Shown: piece after piece, positions 1 to 9,429 of the stretch
Numbering within the stretch: position 1 is the stretch's first letter
Layout: every line of letters starts with the position of its first letter
Origin: Crassaminicella profunda
GTDB taxonomy: Bacteria; Bacillota; Clostridia; Peptostreptococcales; Thermotaleaceae
Direction of reading: 5' to 3'
DNA: 64,000 nt
Assembly: GCF_019884785.1 (NCBI RefSeq)
Contig: NZ_CP082326.1
Span: 62,001 to 126,000 of the forward strand
Notes under the pieces: model-generated
The model's input: the letters and a program-made list of their open reading frames with translations, nothing else
What the model was told of the DNA's origin: nothing
Database searches by the model: none
Program-made: the position numbers and the translations under genes

Positions 1-245
<245 letters not shown>

Positions 246-252
246 TTTTTTC

Positions 253-295
253 AAAGAATAGAGAGTAGGTTCGCCTGAAATCTATTCTTTTTTTT
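253..295 (+). terminator. Rho-independent terminator of upp
   Basis: A 10-bp stem (AAAGAATAGA with TCTATTCTTT) is followed by a T-run and lies just behind the upp stop. The remaining ~240 bases up to comEB are AT-rich and I see no gene or structured RNA in them. Confidence 0.8.
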
Positions 296-535
296 GTGTC
301 AAAATGATAAAGTTATGCATATAATAAGATAATGATATTTTTGTATAGTGCATATTTTCCAACAAAAATATAAAGGAAAAGAGATAAATATGTAGAATAA
401 TATATAAGATATTTGTTTTTATTTTATATGATCGTGCAGGTTTAAGGTAAGTTTATTTGTATTCTTTCGTGTATGATATTTTAACAAGATAGACAAATAT
501 TTTAAAATAAGTATTTGATGGAGGAAATATAAGGG

Positions 536-1024
536 ATGAAAAGGCGAGATAAAATTAATTATTATCTTGATATTGCAGAAACCGTACTAAAAAGAGGTAC
601 TTGCTTGAGAAGGAATTACGGAGCTATTATCGTAAAAAATGATGAAATTATTTCAACGGGATATACAGGTGCTCCTAGAGGAAGAAAAAATTGCATTGAT
701 TTAGCTTACTGTATGAGAGATAAATTAAATATTCCAAGAGGACAGATGTATGAAAAATGTAGATCTGTGCATGCAGAAATGAATGCCTGTTTATCAGCAG
801 CAAGAAGGGATATGATTGGTTCTACTCTATATTTAGTTGGAAGAGATGCTAAAACGAAAGAATTGATTGCCAATGCAAATTCTTGTGCTATGTGCAAGAG
901 AATCATTATAAACTCTGGCATAGAGAGTGTGATTATCAGAGATGCTGAGGATGATTATAGAATAACTCATGTACAGGAGTGGATTAGTAATGATGATTCA
1001 CTGACAGAAAAAATGGGGTATTAA
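536..1024 (+). CDS. comEB: dCMP deaminase / ComEB-like cytidylate deaminase
   Basis: A protein of 162 residues in the cytidine/deoxycytidylate deaminase fold, predicted to convert dCMP to dUMP for dTTP synthesis in the cytosol. The zinc site is visible: H79-A-E81 in VHAEMNAC supplies a ligand and the catalytic glutamate, and C117/C120 in SCAMCKR supply the other ligands. The usual PCxxC reads SCxxC here. Extra cysteines near residues 23, 53, 59 and 75 resemble the additional metal-binding residues of dCMP deaminases. The ATG follows a GGAGG site. The gene stands between upp and the tagO-like gene, as in many clostridia. Confidence 0.88.
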   Translation: MKRRDKINYYLDIAETVLKRGTCLRRNYGAIIVKNDEIISTGYTGAPRGRKNCIDLAYCMRDKLNIPRGQMYEKCRSVHAEMNACLSAARRDMIGSTLYLVGRDAKTKELIANANSCAMCKRIIINSGIESVIIRDAEDDYRITHVQEWISNDDSLTEKMGY

Positions 1025-1164
1025 GTGATGGAAATTAAGTTTTCTACAAATATTTTGAAAAGATAGGAATAAAATTGGTACAATTTGATAATATTTAACA
1101 TTGAGTTTTTATGGTTTTTGCTGTAAAATGACTATGAGTATATGAAAATTAGGGAGTGTTATTT

Positions 1165-2223
1165 GTGAATAAATACTTTTTTGTATTTTTTATAGCAACA
1201 ATTGTATCATTTTGTATGACACCACTGGCGAAAAAGCTTGCATATAAAGTGGGTGCCATAGATGTACCAAAGGATGAAAGACGTGTACATAAAAAGCCTA
1301 TTCCAAGGATGGGTGGGTTAGCCATTTACTTAGGGGTTATAGGAAGTATCTTATTATTACTGCCCTATATGGATTTATCTGTGGATATGCTAAAACAAAT
1401 AAAGGGAATACTTATTGGAGGAACGATTATTGTTTTAATGGGAATTGTAGACGATATCAATCCTTTATCTGCAAAGGTAAAGCTAGCAGGACAAATTCTG
1501 AGTGCAGCAGTTGCAGTTTATTGTGGTGTGAAAATCCAAGTACTCAATGTTCCTTTTATTGATTACCAATTTAATGTTGAATATTTAGGGCTGAGTATAC
1601 CTGTTACAATATTTTGGATTGTAGGGATTACCAATACATTAAATTTGATAGATGGATTAGATGGATTAGCAGCAGGGGTTGCTACCATTGCAGCAGTGTC
1701 TCTTTCTTATGTAGGATTTATGAATGAAAGTTATATAGCAGCTATGATGACTCTAGCTATAGCTGGAGCTTGTTTAGGATTTTTACCTTACAATTTTAAT
1801 CCAGCAAAAATATTTATGGGAGATACAGGTTCTTTGTTTTTAGGCTATATGCTTGCAACAATTTCAGTATTTGGTTTGACAAAGGGAGCTGTAGCTATTG
1901 CTACAATCGTTCCTGTACTTGCCTTAGGACTTCCTATATTTGACACAACCTTTGCTATTCTTAGAAGGATGTTAAATGGAAGACCTATTATGGAGCCTGA
2001 TAAGGGACATCTTCATCACAAACTTTTATCAACAGGGATGGGACAAAAAAGAACCGTACTTATTCTTTATGCGATTAGTGGCATATTTGGTGTAAGTGCA
2101 GCCCTTATGAGTAGAAGCAAAGGATGGGATTCCTTATTTATTATCATTGCAGCTTGCGCTCTTATGTATATAAGTGTGGGCATGCAAAGATATCAAAAAC
2201 AAAAAAGTAGCCATAAAGAATAG
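1165..2223 (+). CDS. tagO: Undecaprenyl-phosphate GlcNAc-1-phosphate transferase (TagO/WecA family)
   Basis: Integral membrane enzyme of the MraY/WecA family, about 352 residues with roughly ten membrane segments. It moves a HexNAc-1-phosphate, probably GlcNAc-1-P, from UDP-sugar to undecaprenyl phosphate and so starts teichoic acid or polysaccharide synthesis. Family motifs are present: VDDIN, the Mg-binding NLIDGLDGLAAG, FNPAKIFMGDTGS and the cytoplasmic HLHH loop. A GTG at 1156 is in frame, but the AGGGAG ribosome site at 1151-1156 is spaced correctly for the GTG at 1165, so I use 1165. It precedes wecB, which fits delivery of GlcNAc and ManNAc units to surface polymers. Confidence 0.9.
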   Translation: MNKYFFVFFIATIVSFCMTPLAKKLAYKVGAIDVPKDERRVHKKPIPRMGGLAIYLGVIGSILLLLPYMDLSVDMLKQIKGILIGGTIIVLMGIVDDINPLSAKVKLAGQILSAAVAVYCGVKIQVLNVPFIDYQFNVEYLGLSIPVTIFWIVGITNTLNLIDGLDGLAAGVATIAAVSLSYVGFMNESYIAAMMTLAIAGACLGFLPYNFNPAKIFMGDTGSLFLGYMLATISVFGLTKGAVAIATIVPVLALGLPIFDTTFAILRRMLNGRPIMEPDKGHLHHKLLSTGMGQKRTVLILYAISGIFGVSAALMSRSKGWDSLFIIIAACALMYISVGMQRYQKQKSSHKE

Positions 2224-2249
2224 AACCAGGAAAATTTCCTGGTTTTTTT
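2224..2249 (+). terminator. Terminator or attenuator between tagO and wecB
   Basis: An AACCAGGAA / TTCCTGGTT hairpin with a T-run starts directly behind the tagO stop and ends about 10 bases before the wecB ribosome site. It would end or attenuate tagO transcripts. Confidence 0.75.
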
Positions 2250-2264
2250 ATAGGAGGAGAAAAG

Positions 2265-3383
2265 ATGAGGAAATTAAAGATCATGTCTATATTTGGAACA
2301 AGACCAGAGGCCATTAAAATGGCTCCTGTAGTGAAAGCACTTGAAGAGGATGAAAAAACCGAGTCCATTGTTTGTGTAACAGCTCAACATCGAGAGATGC
2401 TGGATCAAGTACTTGATTTATTTCAGATAAAACCTCATTATGATTTAAATATTATGAAACCAGGACAAACTTTAAGTCAGATTACTGCAAGAGCCCTTAT
2501 AGGACTTGAAGAGGTTATAAAGGAAGTAAAACCAGATATGATTCTAGTTCATGGAGATACAACAACTACCTTTGTAGGTGCATTAGCAGCCTTTTACAAT
2601 CAAGTAAAAGTAGGACATGTAGAAGCAGGACTAAGAAGTCATAATATGTATTCTCCTTATCCTGAGGAGATGAATAGAACTCTTACAGGAAGAATGAGTC
2701 ATCTTCATTTTTCACCTACAAAAGGAAATGAAGAAAATTTACTAAGAGAAGGAATAAAAGAAGATATTATTACGATTACAGGAAATACCGTGATTGATGC
2801 CCTTCTTGAAGTAGTGAAAGATGACTATACTTATGAAGATGACAGGCTTAATCATATTGATTATGAAAATAAAAAAGTAATTTTAATGACTTCTCACAGA
2901 AGGGAAAATCTTGGACAACCTATGGTGAATATTTTTTCTGCTGTAAAAGAGGTAGTAGAAAAAAATGAAGAAGTAGAAGTGGTATTCCCTGTTCATTTAA
3001 ATCCAAAGGTAAGAAATTTAGCTTATGAAATATTAGGAGATGTAGAAAGGGTACATTTGATTGAGCCCCTAGATTATGAACCTTTTGCTAATTTAATAGG
3101 AAAAGCCTATTTAATTTTAACAGATTCTGGTGGGATTCAAGAAGAAGCACCTGCTTTAGGAAAACCAGTATTAGTTCTTCGAACCGAAACAGAAAGACCA
3201 GAAGCAGTAGAAGCAGGTACTGTAAAAATGGCAGGAATAGAAAAAGAAGAAATCCTTAAGCTAACGAATGAACTTATTCGTGATGAAAAAGCATATAAGA
3301 AAATGGCCAATGCAGTAAACCCCTATGGAGATGGAAAAGCAGCAAAAAGAATTGTAGAAGCCATAAAAAGGTTTTTAAGGTAA
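2265..3383 (+). CDS. wecB: UDP-N-acetylglucosamine 2-epimerase (non-hydrolysing)
   Basis: A 372-residue GT-B-fold epimerase interconverting UDP-GlcNAc and UDP-ManNAc. Family motifs are all present: FGTRPEAIKMAPV at the N-terminus, HGDTTTTF, VGHVEAGLRS, PEEMNRTL, TSHRRENLG, and the C-terminal LTDSGGIQEEAPALGKPVL followed by RTETERPEA. The ATG has a strong AGGAGG. It follows tagO, so UDP-ManNAc may go to a teichoic-acid-type linkage unit, or to the polysaccharide locus further on where a UDP-HexNAc dehydrogenase is encoded. The alternative symbol mnaA is used in Bacillus. Confidence 0.93.
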   Translation: MRKLKIMSIFGTRPEAIKMAPVVKALEEDEKTESIVCVTAQHREMLDQVLDLFQIKPHYDLNIMKPGQTLSQITARALIGLEEVIKEVKPDMILVHGDTTTTFVGALAAFYNQVKVGHVEAGLRSHNMYSPYPEEMNRTLTGRMSHLHFSPTKGNEENLLREGIKEDIITITGNTVIDALLEVVKDDYTYEDDRLNHIDYENKKVILMTSHRRENLGQPMVNIFSAVKEVVEKNEEVEVVFPVHLNPKVRNLAYEILGDVERVHLIEPLDYEPFANLIGKAYLILTDSGGIQEEAPALGKPVLVLRTETERPEAVEAGTVKMAGIEKEEILKLTNELIRDEKAYKKMANAVNPYGDGKAAKRIVEAIKRFLR

Positions 3384-3527
3384 CGTTTTCCTAGAAATGT
3401 TAAGAAATTAACAGAAAGAATTAGGAAAATGGAGAAAATTTAAAATAACAGAATAATTCACCTTTAAATAATTCTTGCATTTTTTAAAATTTTTTTATAA
3501 AATGAAAAAAAAGAATTTGGTGATGAA

Positions 3528-3857
3528 ATGAAAGAATATAGTACAAATACAGTCTATTTTATTTCCTATGCAAAGTTACCCATGGAAATTTCTGCTGCAA
3601 ATATGCATAAGGTTGTAGGAGTAGGATTGATTATCAATGAAGATACAGGCATTATTGAAGATACGTCTTGTACATTGATTACAGAAGAAGCAAGAAAGTT
3701 TATCAAACAAGTGATTGTAGGATATAATGTTCATGAGAATGGCATTGAACCATTGATTGAGAAAATAAAAAAACGATTTCATGGGTCATCTCAAAAGGCT
3801 ATATGCGTTGCCATTAAGGGAACCTATGAAAAGTATATGATATGGAAAAATGAATAA
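3528..3857 (+). CDS. DUF3870-like small protein
   Basis: A 109-residue soluble protein without signal peptide or membrane segment. The pattern YFISYAKLP, VGVGLIINEDTG, CTLITEEAR, IVGYN and HGSSQKAI agrees with what I remember of the DUF3870 family, whose function is unknown. It has its own terminator behind it and is followed by the symporter, aminotransferase and BKACE genes. A link to that pathway is inferred from position only. The start ATG follows TTTGGTGATGAA, a modest ribosome site. Confidence 0.65.
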   Translation: MKEYSTNTVYFISYAKLPMEISAANMHKVVGVGLIINEDTGIIEDTSCTLITEEARKFIKQVIVGYNVHENGIEPLIEKIKKRFHGSSQKAICVAIKGTYEKYMIWKNE

Positions 3858-3908
3858 TTGCTGCTTTGCTTGCAGTAAGAATGTAACCCATACTTACTAA
3901 GTGAGTAA

Positions 3909-3961
3909 AATCCAGTACATTAAGTTGCACCCTAGTGTGCCTTATTGTACTGGATTTTTTT
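3909..3961 (+). terminator. Strong bipartite terminator hairpin
   Basis: The outer arms pair AATCCAGTACATTAAG with CTTATTGTACTGGATT with one mismatch. An inner GCAC/GTGC stem extends the hairpin and a T-run follows. It separates the DUF3870-like gene from the symporter. Confidence 0.85.
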
Positions 3962-4059
3962 ATTTCAATTCATTCATCATGTCAAATCTTTAAAGGAAAG
4001 GAGGTTTTTTTATCACAAAACTCTTTTGGTAAAAAATAAAAAGAAATGGAGGAAAGTGA

Positions 4060-5355
4060 ATGAAAAAATTTAAATTACAATTATTTCACAAAATATTTAT
4101 TGGACTGATTTTAGGGGCTATAGTAGGATTTGTTTTTAGTAACATGGGGGGAGAAGAAAATGCTTTTATAGCTAAATCGATCCCAGTATTTTCCCTTTTA
4201 GGAGATTTGTTTTTAAGAATTATCAAAATGGTAGTTGTACCATTGGTATTCTTCTCAATTATTAGTGGTGTTGCAAATTTAAAAGATTTGAGAAAGCTTA
4301 GGAGTATTGGTATTAAGACAATTCTTTTATTCTTCGGAACTGCATTTTGTGCAGTAACAATAGGACTAATCTTAGCACAAATTATTAATCCAGGAGCGGG
4401 GATTACTTTAGGAGAAGCAGCTAGTGAAGTACAAGTAAAAGAACTTCCTGGTATAGCGGATACAATCTTAAATTTCTTCCCAAGCAATCCTGTTGAGTCC
4501 ATGGCAAATGGAGAAATGTTACACATTATTTCCTTTAGTATCTTTATTGGAGCAGCACTTTTGATGATGGGAGAAAGAGGAGAAGAGTTGATTCATTTAA
4601 TTGATAAATGTTCTGAAATAATGTTTAAAATTACAGATATTGTTGTACAATTTACGCCTTATGGTGTATTTGGACTTATGGCAAAGGCTACTACTAAATT
4701 TGGATTAAAAATATTCGGACCTATTTCAAAATTTATTCTTACAGATTACTTAGCATCTTTTATTCATATAGCCCTTGTATATAGTTTGGTGTTGATTGTG
4801 TTTGGTAAAGTGAATCCAATCAAGTTTTTCAAAAAAGCATTCCAAACTTGGTTGGTAGCATTTAGTACATGTAGTTCTATGGCAACATTACCAGTAACCA
4901 TGAGGATTGCAGATGAAGAGCTTGGGATTCCAAAAGAAAATGCAAGTTTCGTATTACCATTAGGAGCTACAGCAAACATGAATGGAACATCCATCTATTT
5001 TGGGATTATTGTTTTATTTGCAGCACAAATTTATGGTATTGAACTAAGTTTAAAAATGCAAGCATTATTAGTACTGCAGGCAACATTATTATCTGTAGGC
5101 TGTGCCGCTGTACCTCAAGTAGGACTATTAATCAGTATTGCACTTCTTACAAGTATGGGGTTACCACTAGATGGAATTGCACTGGTAGCAGGGATTTATA
5201 GAATTGTTGACCAGGCACATACTTCTACAAATGCCCTAGGAGATTTGGTAGTTGCTACAACTGTTGCAGGTATGGAAGGGGATTTAGATAGAGAAAAATT
5301 TGAGCATGGTGGCATGTTTGCAAAAAGCAAAGATGTAAAAAATAAAGCAGCTTAA
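4060..5355 (+). CDS. Dicarboxylate/amino acid:cation symporter (DAACS, GltP/GltT family)
   Basis: A 431-residue transporter with about eight membrane helices and two re-entrant hairpins. The HP1-type serine motif appears as CSSMATLP, the binding motif as ANMNGTS (usually NMDGT), and the C-terminal substrate region as DQAHTSTNALGD. It should import an acidic or small neutral amino acid, or a C4-dicarboxylate, with Na+ or H+. N in place of D in the NMDGT motif may alter ion or substrate preference. The ATG follows TGGAGGAAAGTG. It lies directly before an aminotransferase and may feed that pathway; the exact substrate is not visible from sequence. Confidence 0.88.
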   Translation: MKKFKLQLFHKIFIGLILGAIVGFVFSNMGGEENAFIAKSIPVFSLLGDLFLRIIKMVVVPLVFFSIISGVANLKDLRKLRSIGIKTILLFFGTAFCAVTIGLILAQIINPGAGITLGEAASEVQVKELPGIADTILNFFPSNPVESMANGEMLHIISFSIFIGAALLMMGERGEELIHLIDKCSEIMFKITDIVVQFTPYGVFGLMAKATTKFGLKIFGPISKFILTDYLASFIHIALVYSLVLIVFGKVNPIKFFKKAFQTWLVAFSTCSSMATLPVTMRIADEELGIPKENASFVLPLGATANMNGTSIYFGIIVLFAAQIYGIELSLKMQALLVLQATLLSVGCAAVPQVGLLISIALLTSMGLPLDGIALVAGIYRIVDQAHTSTNALGDLVVATTVAGMEGDLDREKFEHGGMFAKSKDVKNKAA

Positions 5356-5398
5356 TATGTGTTAAACTAAAAATAAAATGTATAAAGGGGTTTTGAAA

Positions 5399-6757
5399 AT
5401 GAGCTTAAATAAAGCACCTAAAAATCATGTGTTTTACAGAAATCAAAATTGGCACTATCCTGAAATTGAAAGAGGAGAAGGAATATATCTATATGATAAA
5501 AATGGGAAAAAATATATAGATGGATGTTCAGGTTCTGCTGTTGCAAATATTGGACATGGAAACAAAGAAATTGCGCAATTTACAAAGGAACATATGGAAA
5601 GAATTGCTTTTACTCATCTTTCAAGATGGACAGTAGATAGTATTGAAAAATGTGCACAAAAAGTTGCTGAGTGGGCACCAGGAGATTTAAATCACGTATA
5701 TTTTGTATCTGGTGGATCTGAATCAACAGAAACAGCTATGAAAATGGCAAGACAATATTTTGTTGAAAGAGATGGAGCAGGAAGTAGTAAATGGAAAGTG
5801 ATTTCTAAATGGAATGCATTCCATGGAAATACCCTAGGGTCATTGTCTATGACGGGGATTACTGGAAGAAGAAAGATTTATGACCCTATGCTTATAAACT
5901 TTCCTAAAATTCCTCAATTTTATCACTATAGAAATCCATGGGGATGTGAAACATTAGAAGAAACAAGTGTGAAAGCCGCTGAGGCTCTAGAAGCTGAAAT
6001 ATTACGTCAAGGTCCAGGAAATATTGCAGCATTTATTACTGAGCCAGTAGTAGGTTCAGCAGCCCCTGGAGCTCATCCAACAAAGACTTATTTTAAGAGG
6101 GTAAGAGAAATTTGTGATAAGTATGATGTACTATTGATTGTAGATGAGGTAATGGCTGGTTTTGGTAGAACTGGGAAAAGATTTGCAGTAGAACATTTTG
6201 ATGTTGTGCCAGATATTATTACTACTGCAAAGGGAATGAGTTGTGGATATACTCCTATGGGTGCGTGTATTGCATCAGACAAAATATTTAACACCATTAT
6301 GGTAGAGGGAAGCGGCCATTTTGTTCATGGTCATACTTATGCTGGAAACCCTTTATCTTGTGGTATTGCAAACAAGGTAATAGAAATTATGGAAAGAGAA
6401 AATTATGTAGAAAATGCAGCCATGCAAGGGCAGTATTTGATGAACAAAATGCAAGAACTCTACAAATATCCTATTGTAGGGGATATTAGGGGAAAAGGTC
6501 TGATGATTGGTGTTGAGTTTGTAAAGAATCAAGATACAAGAGAACCCTTTGAAGTAAAAGAAAATATTAAGGGGATTTTAACAAATAATTGCTTAGAAGA
6601 AGGTTTGGTCATTTATCCTGGAGGCGGAAGTATAGATGGGGTAAGAGGAGATCACTGCTTAATTGCACCACCAATTAATATTACAAAAGAAGAAGTAGAT
6701 GAATTATTCAACGCTTTCGAAAAAGGAATTCAAAAGACGATCAATATGGTTAAATAA
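5399..6757 (+). CDS. Class-III PLP aminotransferase (omega/beta-amino acid type)
   Basis: A fold-type-I, class-III aminotransferase of about 452 residues. Visible features are SGGSESTETAMKMAR in the PLP-phosphate region, AFHGNTLGSLS, the metal-independent cofactor motif DEVMAGFGRTGK, and the Schiff-base lysine K278 in TTAKGMSCGY. An upstream ATG at 5378 is in frame, but AAAGGGG at 5384-5390 fits the ATG at 5399. The next gene encodes a beta-keto acid cleavage enzyme. A beta-amino acid converted here to a beta-keto acid would be its natural substrate, but this is inference. Alternatives are a taurine-, GABA- or diamine-type aminotransferase. Confidence 0.85.
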   Translation: MSLNKAPKNHVFYRNQNWHYPEIERGEGIYLYDKNGKKYIDGCSGSAVANIGHGNKEIAQFTKEHMERIAFTHLSRWTVDSIEKCAQKVAEWAPGDLNHVYFVSGGSESTETAMKMARQYFVERDGAGSSKWKVISKWNAFHGNTLGSLSMTGITGRRKIYDPMLINFPKIPQFYHYRNPWGCETLEETSVKAAEALEAEILRQGPGNIAAFITEPVVGSAAPGAHPTKTYFKRVREICDKYDVLLIVDEVMAGFGRTGKRFAVEHFDVVPDIITTAKGMSCGYTPMGACIASDKIFNTIMVEGSGHFVHGHTYAGNPLSCGIANKVIEIMERENYVENAAMQGQYLMNKMQELYKYPIVGDIRGKGLMIGVEFVKNQDTREPFEVKENIKGILTNNCLEEGLVIYPGGGSIDGVRGDHCLIAPPINITKEEVDELFNAFEKGIQKTINMVK

Positions 6758-6786
6758 TAAATAAAAAACGGGCATTGTTGTAAAAT

Positions 6787-6838
6787 TGGAAAATTTCTCT
6801 TGTGTTAAGAATGGGCGCTTAACACAAGAGATTTTCCA
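6787..6838 (+). repeat. Long intercistronic hairpin without T-run
   Basis: Two ~21-base arms, ending in CTCTTGTGTTAAG on the left and CTTAACACAAGAG on the right, pair with a single 2-base bulge around an 8-base loop. No T-run follows, so it is unlikely to be a simple terminator. It lies between the aminotransferase and the BKACE gene and could stabilise or process a shared transcript. Confidence 0.7.
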
Positions 6839-6880
6839 TCTAAGGTAAAAAAAGTTAAATATAACTAGGAGGAATAAAAT

Positions 6881-7696
6881 ATGGAAAAATTAATTATCAC
6901 CCTTGCACATACAGGAAATGTTCCAACTAAAGCATTGAATCCACATACACCTGTTACAATAGATGAAATTGTAGAAGATATTAAGACTTGTAGAGAATTA
7001 GGAGCTGCTGTTGCCCATATTCATGTAAGAGATGAAGAAGAAAAGCCAACGAGTAGAAGAGATTTATTTGAAAAAGTTTTAAAAGGATTAGATGAAGAAA
7101 AAGTAGATATTATAAGACAAGTATCTACTGGGGCAAGAGGTGGAGAAAATACCATTGAGTGGAGAGGACAAATGCTGGATTTACCAGGGGCGGAAATGGC
7201 AAGTCTTTCAACAGGTTCCTCAAACTTCCCAACAAGTGTGAATGCTAACTCTCCAGAATTAATTGAATCGTTGGCAAAGAAAATGTATGATCATGGCATA
7301 AAACCTGAAATTGAAGCCTTTGATGTGGGCATGATTGACAATGCAAGAAGACTATTAAAAAAAGGCATTCTAAAGGGCCCAATTCACTTTAATTTTGTTA
7401 TGAATGTACCTGGTGCTATTGCAGGAACTCCTAAAAATTTAATGCATATGGTAGAGTGTCTACCACAAGGTTCTACCTTTAATGTATCAGGAATTGGAAG
7501 AAGTCAAGTAAATATGATTACAATGGCAATCCTATTAGGGGGGCATGTAAGAACAGGATTAGAAGATGTCATAAAATATGACAAAGATACTTTAGCTACC
7601 AATGCGATGCTCATAGAAAGAGTAGTAAGAATTGCAAAAGAGCTTGGAAGAGAAATTGCAACACCTGATGAGGCTCGAAAAATTTTAGGAATATAA
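6881..7696 (+). CDS. kce: Beta-keto acid cleavage enzyme (BKACE, Kce-like)
   Basis: A 271-residue TIM-barrel protein of the BKACE (DUF849) family. These Zn enzymes condense a beta-keto acid with acetyl-CoA and release acetoacetate plus a new acyl-CoA. H46 and H48 in HIHVRDE match the zinc ligands described for Kce from lysine fermentation. GAEMASLSTGSSNFP, PEIEAFDVGMI and FNVSGIGRSQ are typical core segments. The substrate may be 3-keto-5-aminohexanoate, as in lysine fermentation, but the usual partners (kamA, kamD/E, kdd) are absent from the window. The symbol is therefore family-level. ATG with AGGAGG. Confidence 0.85.
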   Translation: MEKLIITLAHTGNVPTKALNPHTPVTIDEIVEDIKTCRELGAAVAHIHVRDEEEKPTSRRDLFEKVLKGLDEEKVDIIRQVSTGARGGENTIEWRGQMLDLPGAEMASLSTGSSNFPTSVNANSPELIESLAKKMYDHGIKPEIEAFDVGMIDNARRLLKKGILKGPIHFNFVMNVPGAIAGTPKNLMHMVECLPQGSTFNVSGIGRSQVNMITMAILLGGHVRTGLEDVIKYDKDTLATNAMLIERVVRIAKELGREIATPDEARKILGI

Positions 7697-7840
7697 TACA
7701 AAGTCATTTGTTTTTTCTTACAAAAATTTATAAAGTAATACAAAAATATAATAAAAATTGCAAAAAAGAGAGCAATTTGTCGTATATATATGATAAAATG
7801 ATAGAGGCTTAGGCATGGGTCACTTACGGAGGTGTTTGTT

Positions 7841-8488
7841 TTGAAAAAAGTAGTTACATTAGAAGAAGCTATGAGTCATATTAAAGACGGTATGACAATT
7901 ATGATTGGTGGATTTATGGCAGCAGGTACGCCAGAAAAATTCATGGATGCATTAGTAGAAAAAGGCGTGAAAAATCTTACTATTATTGGAAACGACGCAG
8001 GATGGCCGGATAAAGGAATCGGTAAATTGGTTGTAAATAAGCAAGTGAAAAAACTAATTGCTTCACATGTTGGGTTAAATCCTGAAGTTGGAAAACAAAT
8101 GAATGCAGGAGAAATAGAGTGTGAATTAGTACCACAAGGAACACTTGCAGAAAGAGTAAGAGCAGGTGGAAATGGACTAGGTGGAATTTTAACACCAACA
8201 GGTGTTGGAACAATCGTAGAAGAAGGAAAAGAAAAAATCACAGTAGATGGAAAAGTTTATCTTTTAGAAAAACCATTAAAAGCAGATATTGCTTTAGTAG
8301 GTGCTAGTATTTCAGATAAAAAAGGAAACCTTTACTATAATAAAGCAACTAGAAATTTCAATCCACTTATGGCAACTGCAGCTGATTTAGTAATCGTAGG
8401 GGCAGAAAAAGTGGTTGAGGTTGGAGAAATCGATGGAAATGATGTAGTAACTCCAGCACTTTATGTTGACTATATTGTGGAGGTGTAG
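7841..8488 (+). CDS. ctfA: 3-oxoacid / butyrate-acetoacetate CoA-transferase subunit A
   Basis: A 215-residue alpha subunit of a family-I CoA-transferase (CtfA/AtoD/ScoA). It begins KKVVTLEEAMSHIKDGMTIMIGGF and carries GNDAGWPDKGIGKLV and VPQGTLAERVRAGGNG, all characteristic. A GTG at 7832 lies inside the CGGAGGTG ribosome site, so the TTG at 7841 is the likely start. Only three bases separate it from ctfB. Behind a BKACE gene it probably uses the acetoacetate made there, taking CoA from or giving it to butyryl- or acetyl-CoA. Confidence 0.92.
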   Translation: MKKVVTLEEAMSHIKDGMTIMIGGFMAAGTPEKFMDALVEKGVKNLTIIGNDAGWPDKGIGKLVVNKQVKKLIASHVGLNPEVGKQMNAGEIECELVPQGTLAERVRAGGNGLGGILTPTGVGTIVEEGKEKITVDGKVYLLEKPLKADIALVGASISDKKGNLYYNKATRNFNPLMATAADLVIVGAEKVVEVGEIDGNDVVTPALYVDYIVEV

Positions 8489-8491
8489 AAG

Positions 8492-9142
8492 ATGAATGCA
8501 AAAGAGATTATTGCAAAAAGAGTTGCAAAGGAATTAAAGGACGGAGACGTAGTAAACCTAGGAATTGGATTACCAACTATGGTAGCAAATTATATTCCAG
8601 AGGATATGGATATTACTTTTCAATCAGAGAACGGATTTGTAGGACTTGGATCTGCACCTGAAGAGGGAAAAGAAGATAAAGACTTAGTAAATGCAGGTGG
8701 AATTCCTGTAACAGCAGTACCTGGAGCGGCATTTTTTGATAGTGCTATGTCTTTTAGCATTATTAGAGGAGGGCACGTGGATGCAACAGTTTTAGGTGCA
8801 CTTCAAGTAGATGAAAAAGGAAATCTTGCAAACTGGATGGTTCCAGGAAAAATGGTACCAGGTATGGGCGGTGCTATGGACTTAGTAGTTGGAGCTAAAA
8901 AAGTAATTATTTCTATGACCCATACACAAAAAGGGAAGCCAAAAATCTTAAAAGAGTGTAATTTACCTCTTACTGCTGCAGGACAAGTAAACATGATTGT
9001 TACTGAAATGGGTGTAATGGATGTAACGGATCAAGGAATTGTTCTTACAGAAATCAATCCTGAATTTACTATAGAAGACGTAAAGAAAGCTACAGAAGCA
9101 GAATTAATTATTGCTGATGATTTAAAAAAGATGGAAATATAA
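8492..9142 (+). CDS. ctfB: 3-oxoacid / butyrate-acetoacetate CoA-transferase subunit B
   Basis: A 216-residue beta subunit carrying the catalytic glutamate E46 in SENGFVGLG, which forms the covalent CoA thioester. [11 protein letters not shown] and [17 protein letters not shown] are family motifs. The ribosome site GTGGAGGTG overlaps the end of ctfA, indicating translational coupling and a heterodimeric or heterotetrameric product. A clear terminator follows, so ctfB closes the metabolic block before the ATP synthase operon. Confidence 0.93.
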   Translation: MNAKEIIAKRVAKELKDGDVVNLGIGLPTMVANYIPEDMDITFQSENGFVGLGSAPEEGKEDKDLVNAGGIPVTAVPGAAFFDSAMSFSIIRGGHVDATVLGALQVDEKGNLANWMVPGKMVPGMGGAMDLVVGAKKVIISMTHTQKGKPKILKECNLPLTAAGQVNMIVTEMGVMDVTDQGIVLTEINPEFTIEDVKKATEAELIIADDLKKMEI

Positions 9143-9154
9143 TATTCTTATGAT

Positions 9155-9186
9155 AAAAAGCAGTCCTAAAGTTAGGGCTGCTTTTT
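9155..9186 (+). terminator. Terminator behind ctfB
   Basis: AAAAAGCAGTCCTAA pairs with TTAGGGCTGCTTTTT, with one wobble and a 2-base loop region, ending in a T-run. From here to 9429 the sequence is AT-rich and shows no gene. Confidence 0.88.
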
Positions 9187-9429
9187 GCATAGAGAAAGCA
9201 TTGAAAAATACATGAAAGGGTATGGAATTGATGCAACAAAATAAGAATGCATTTATTTTGAAAAAGTTATATAATTTAACTATAGCCATAGACAATTTTT
9301 TTTTAACTGGAATAGAGTAAAATACTTCAAGAAAAACTATATAAAAAATAGAAAACTACATTATATACTATATGTATACCGAATGCAATGTGCATATCAA
9401 TAAAAATACAGGAAATAATATCCATATAC

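Noticed and set aside
3962-4059. Lysine or glutamine riboswitch ahead of the symporter
   Set aside because: The leader is under 100 bases and shows no recognisable aptamer pattern.
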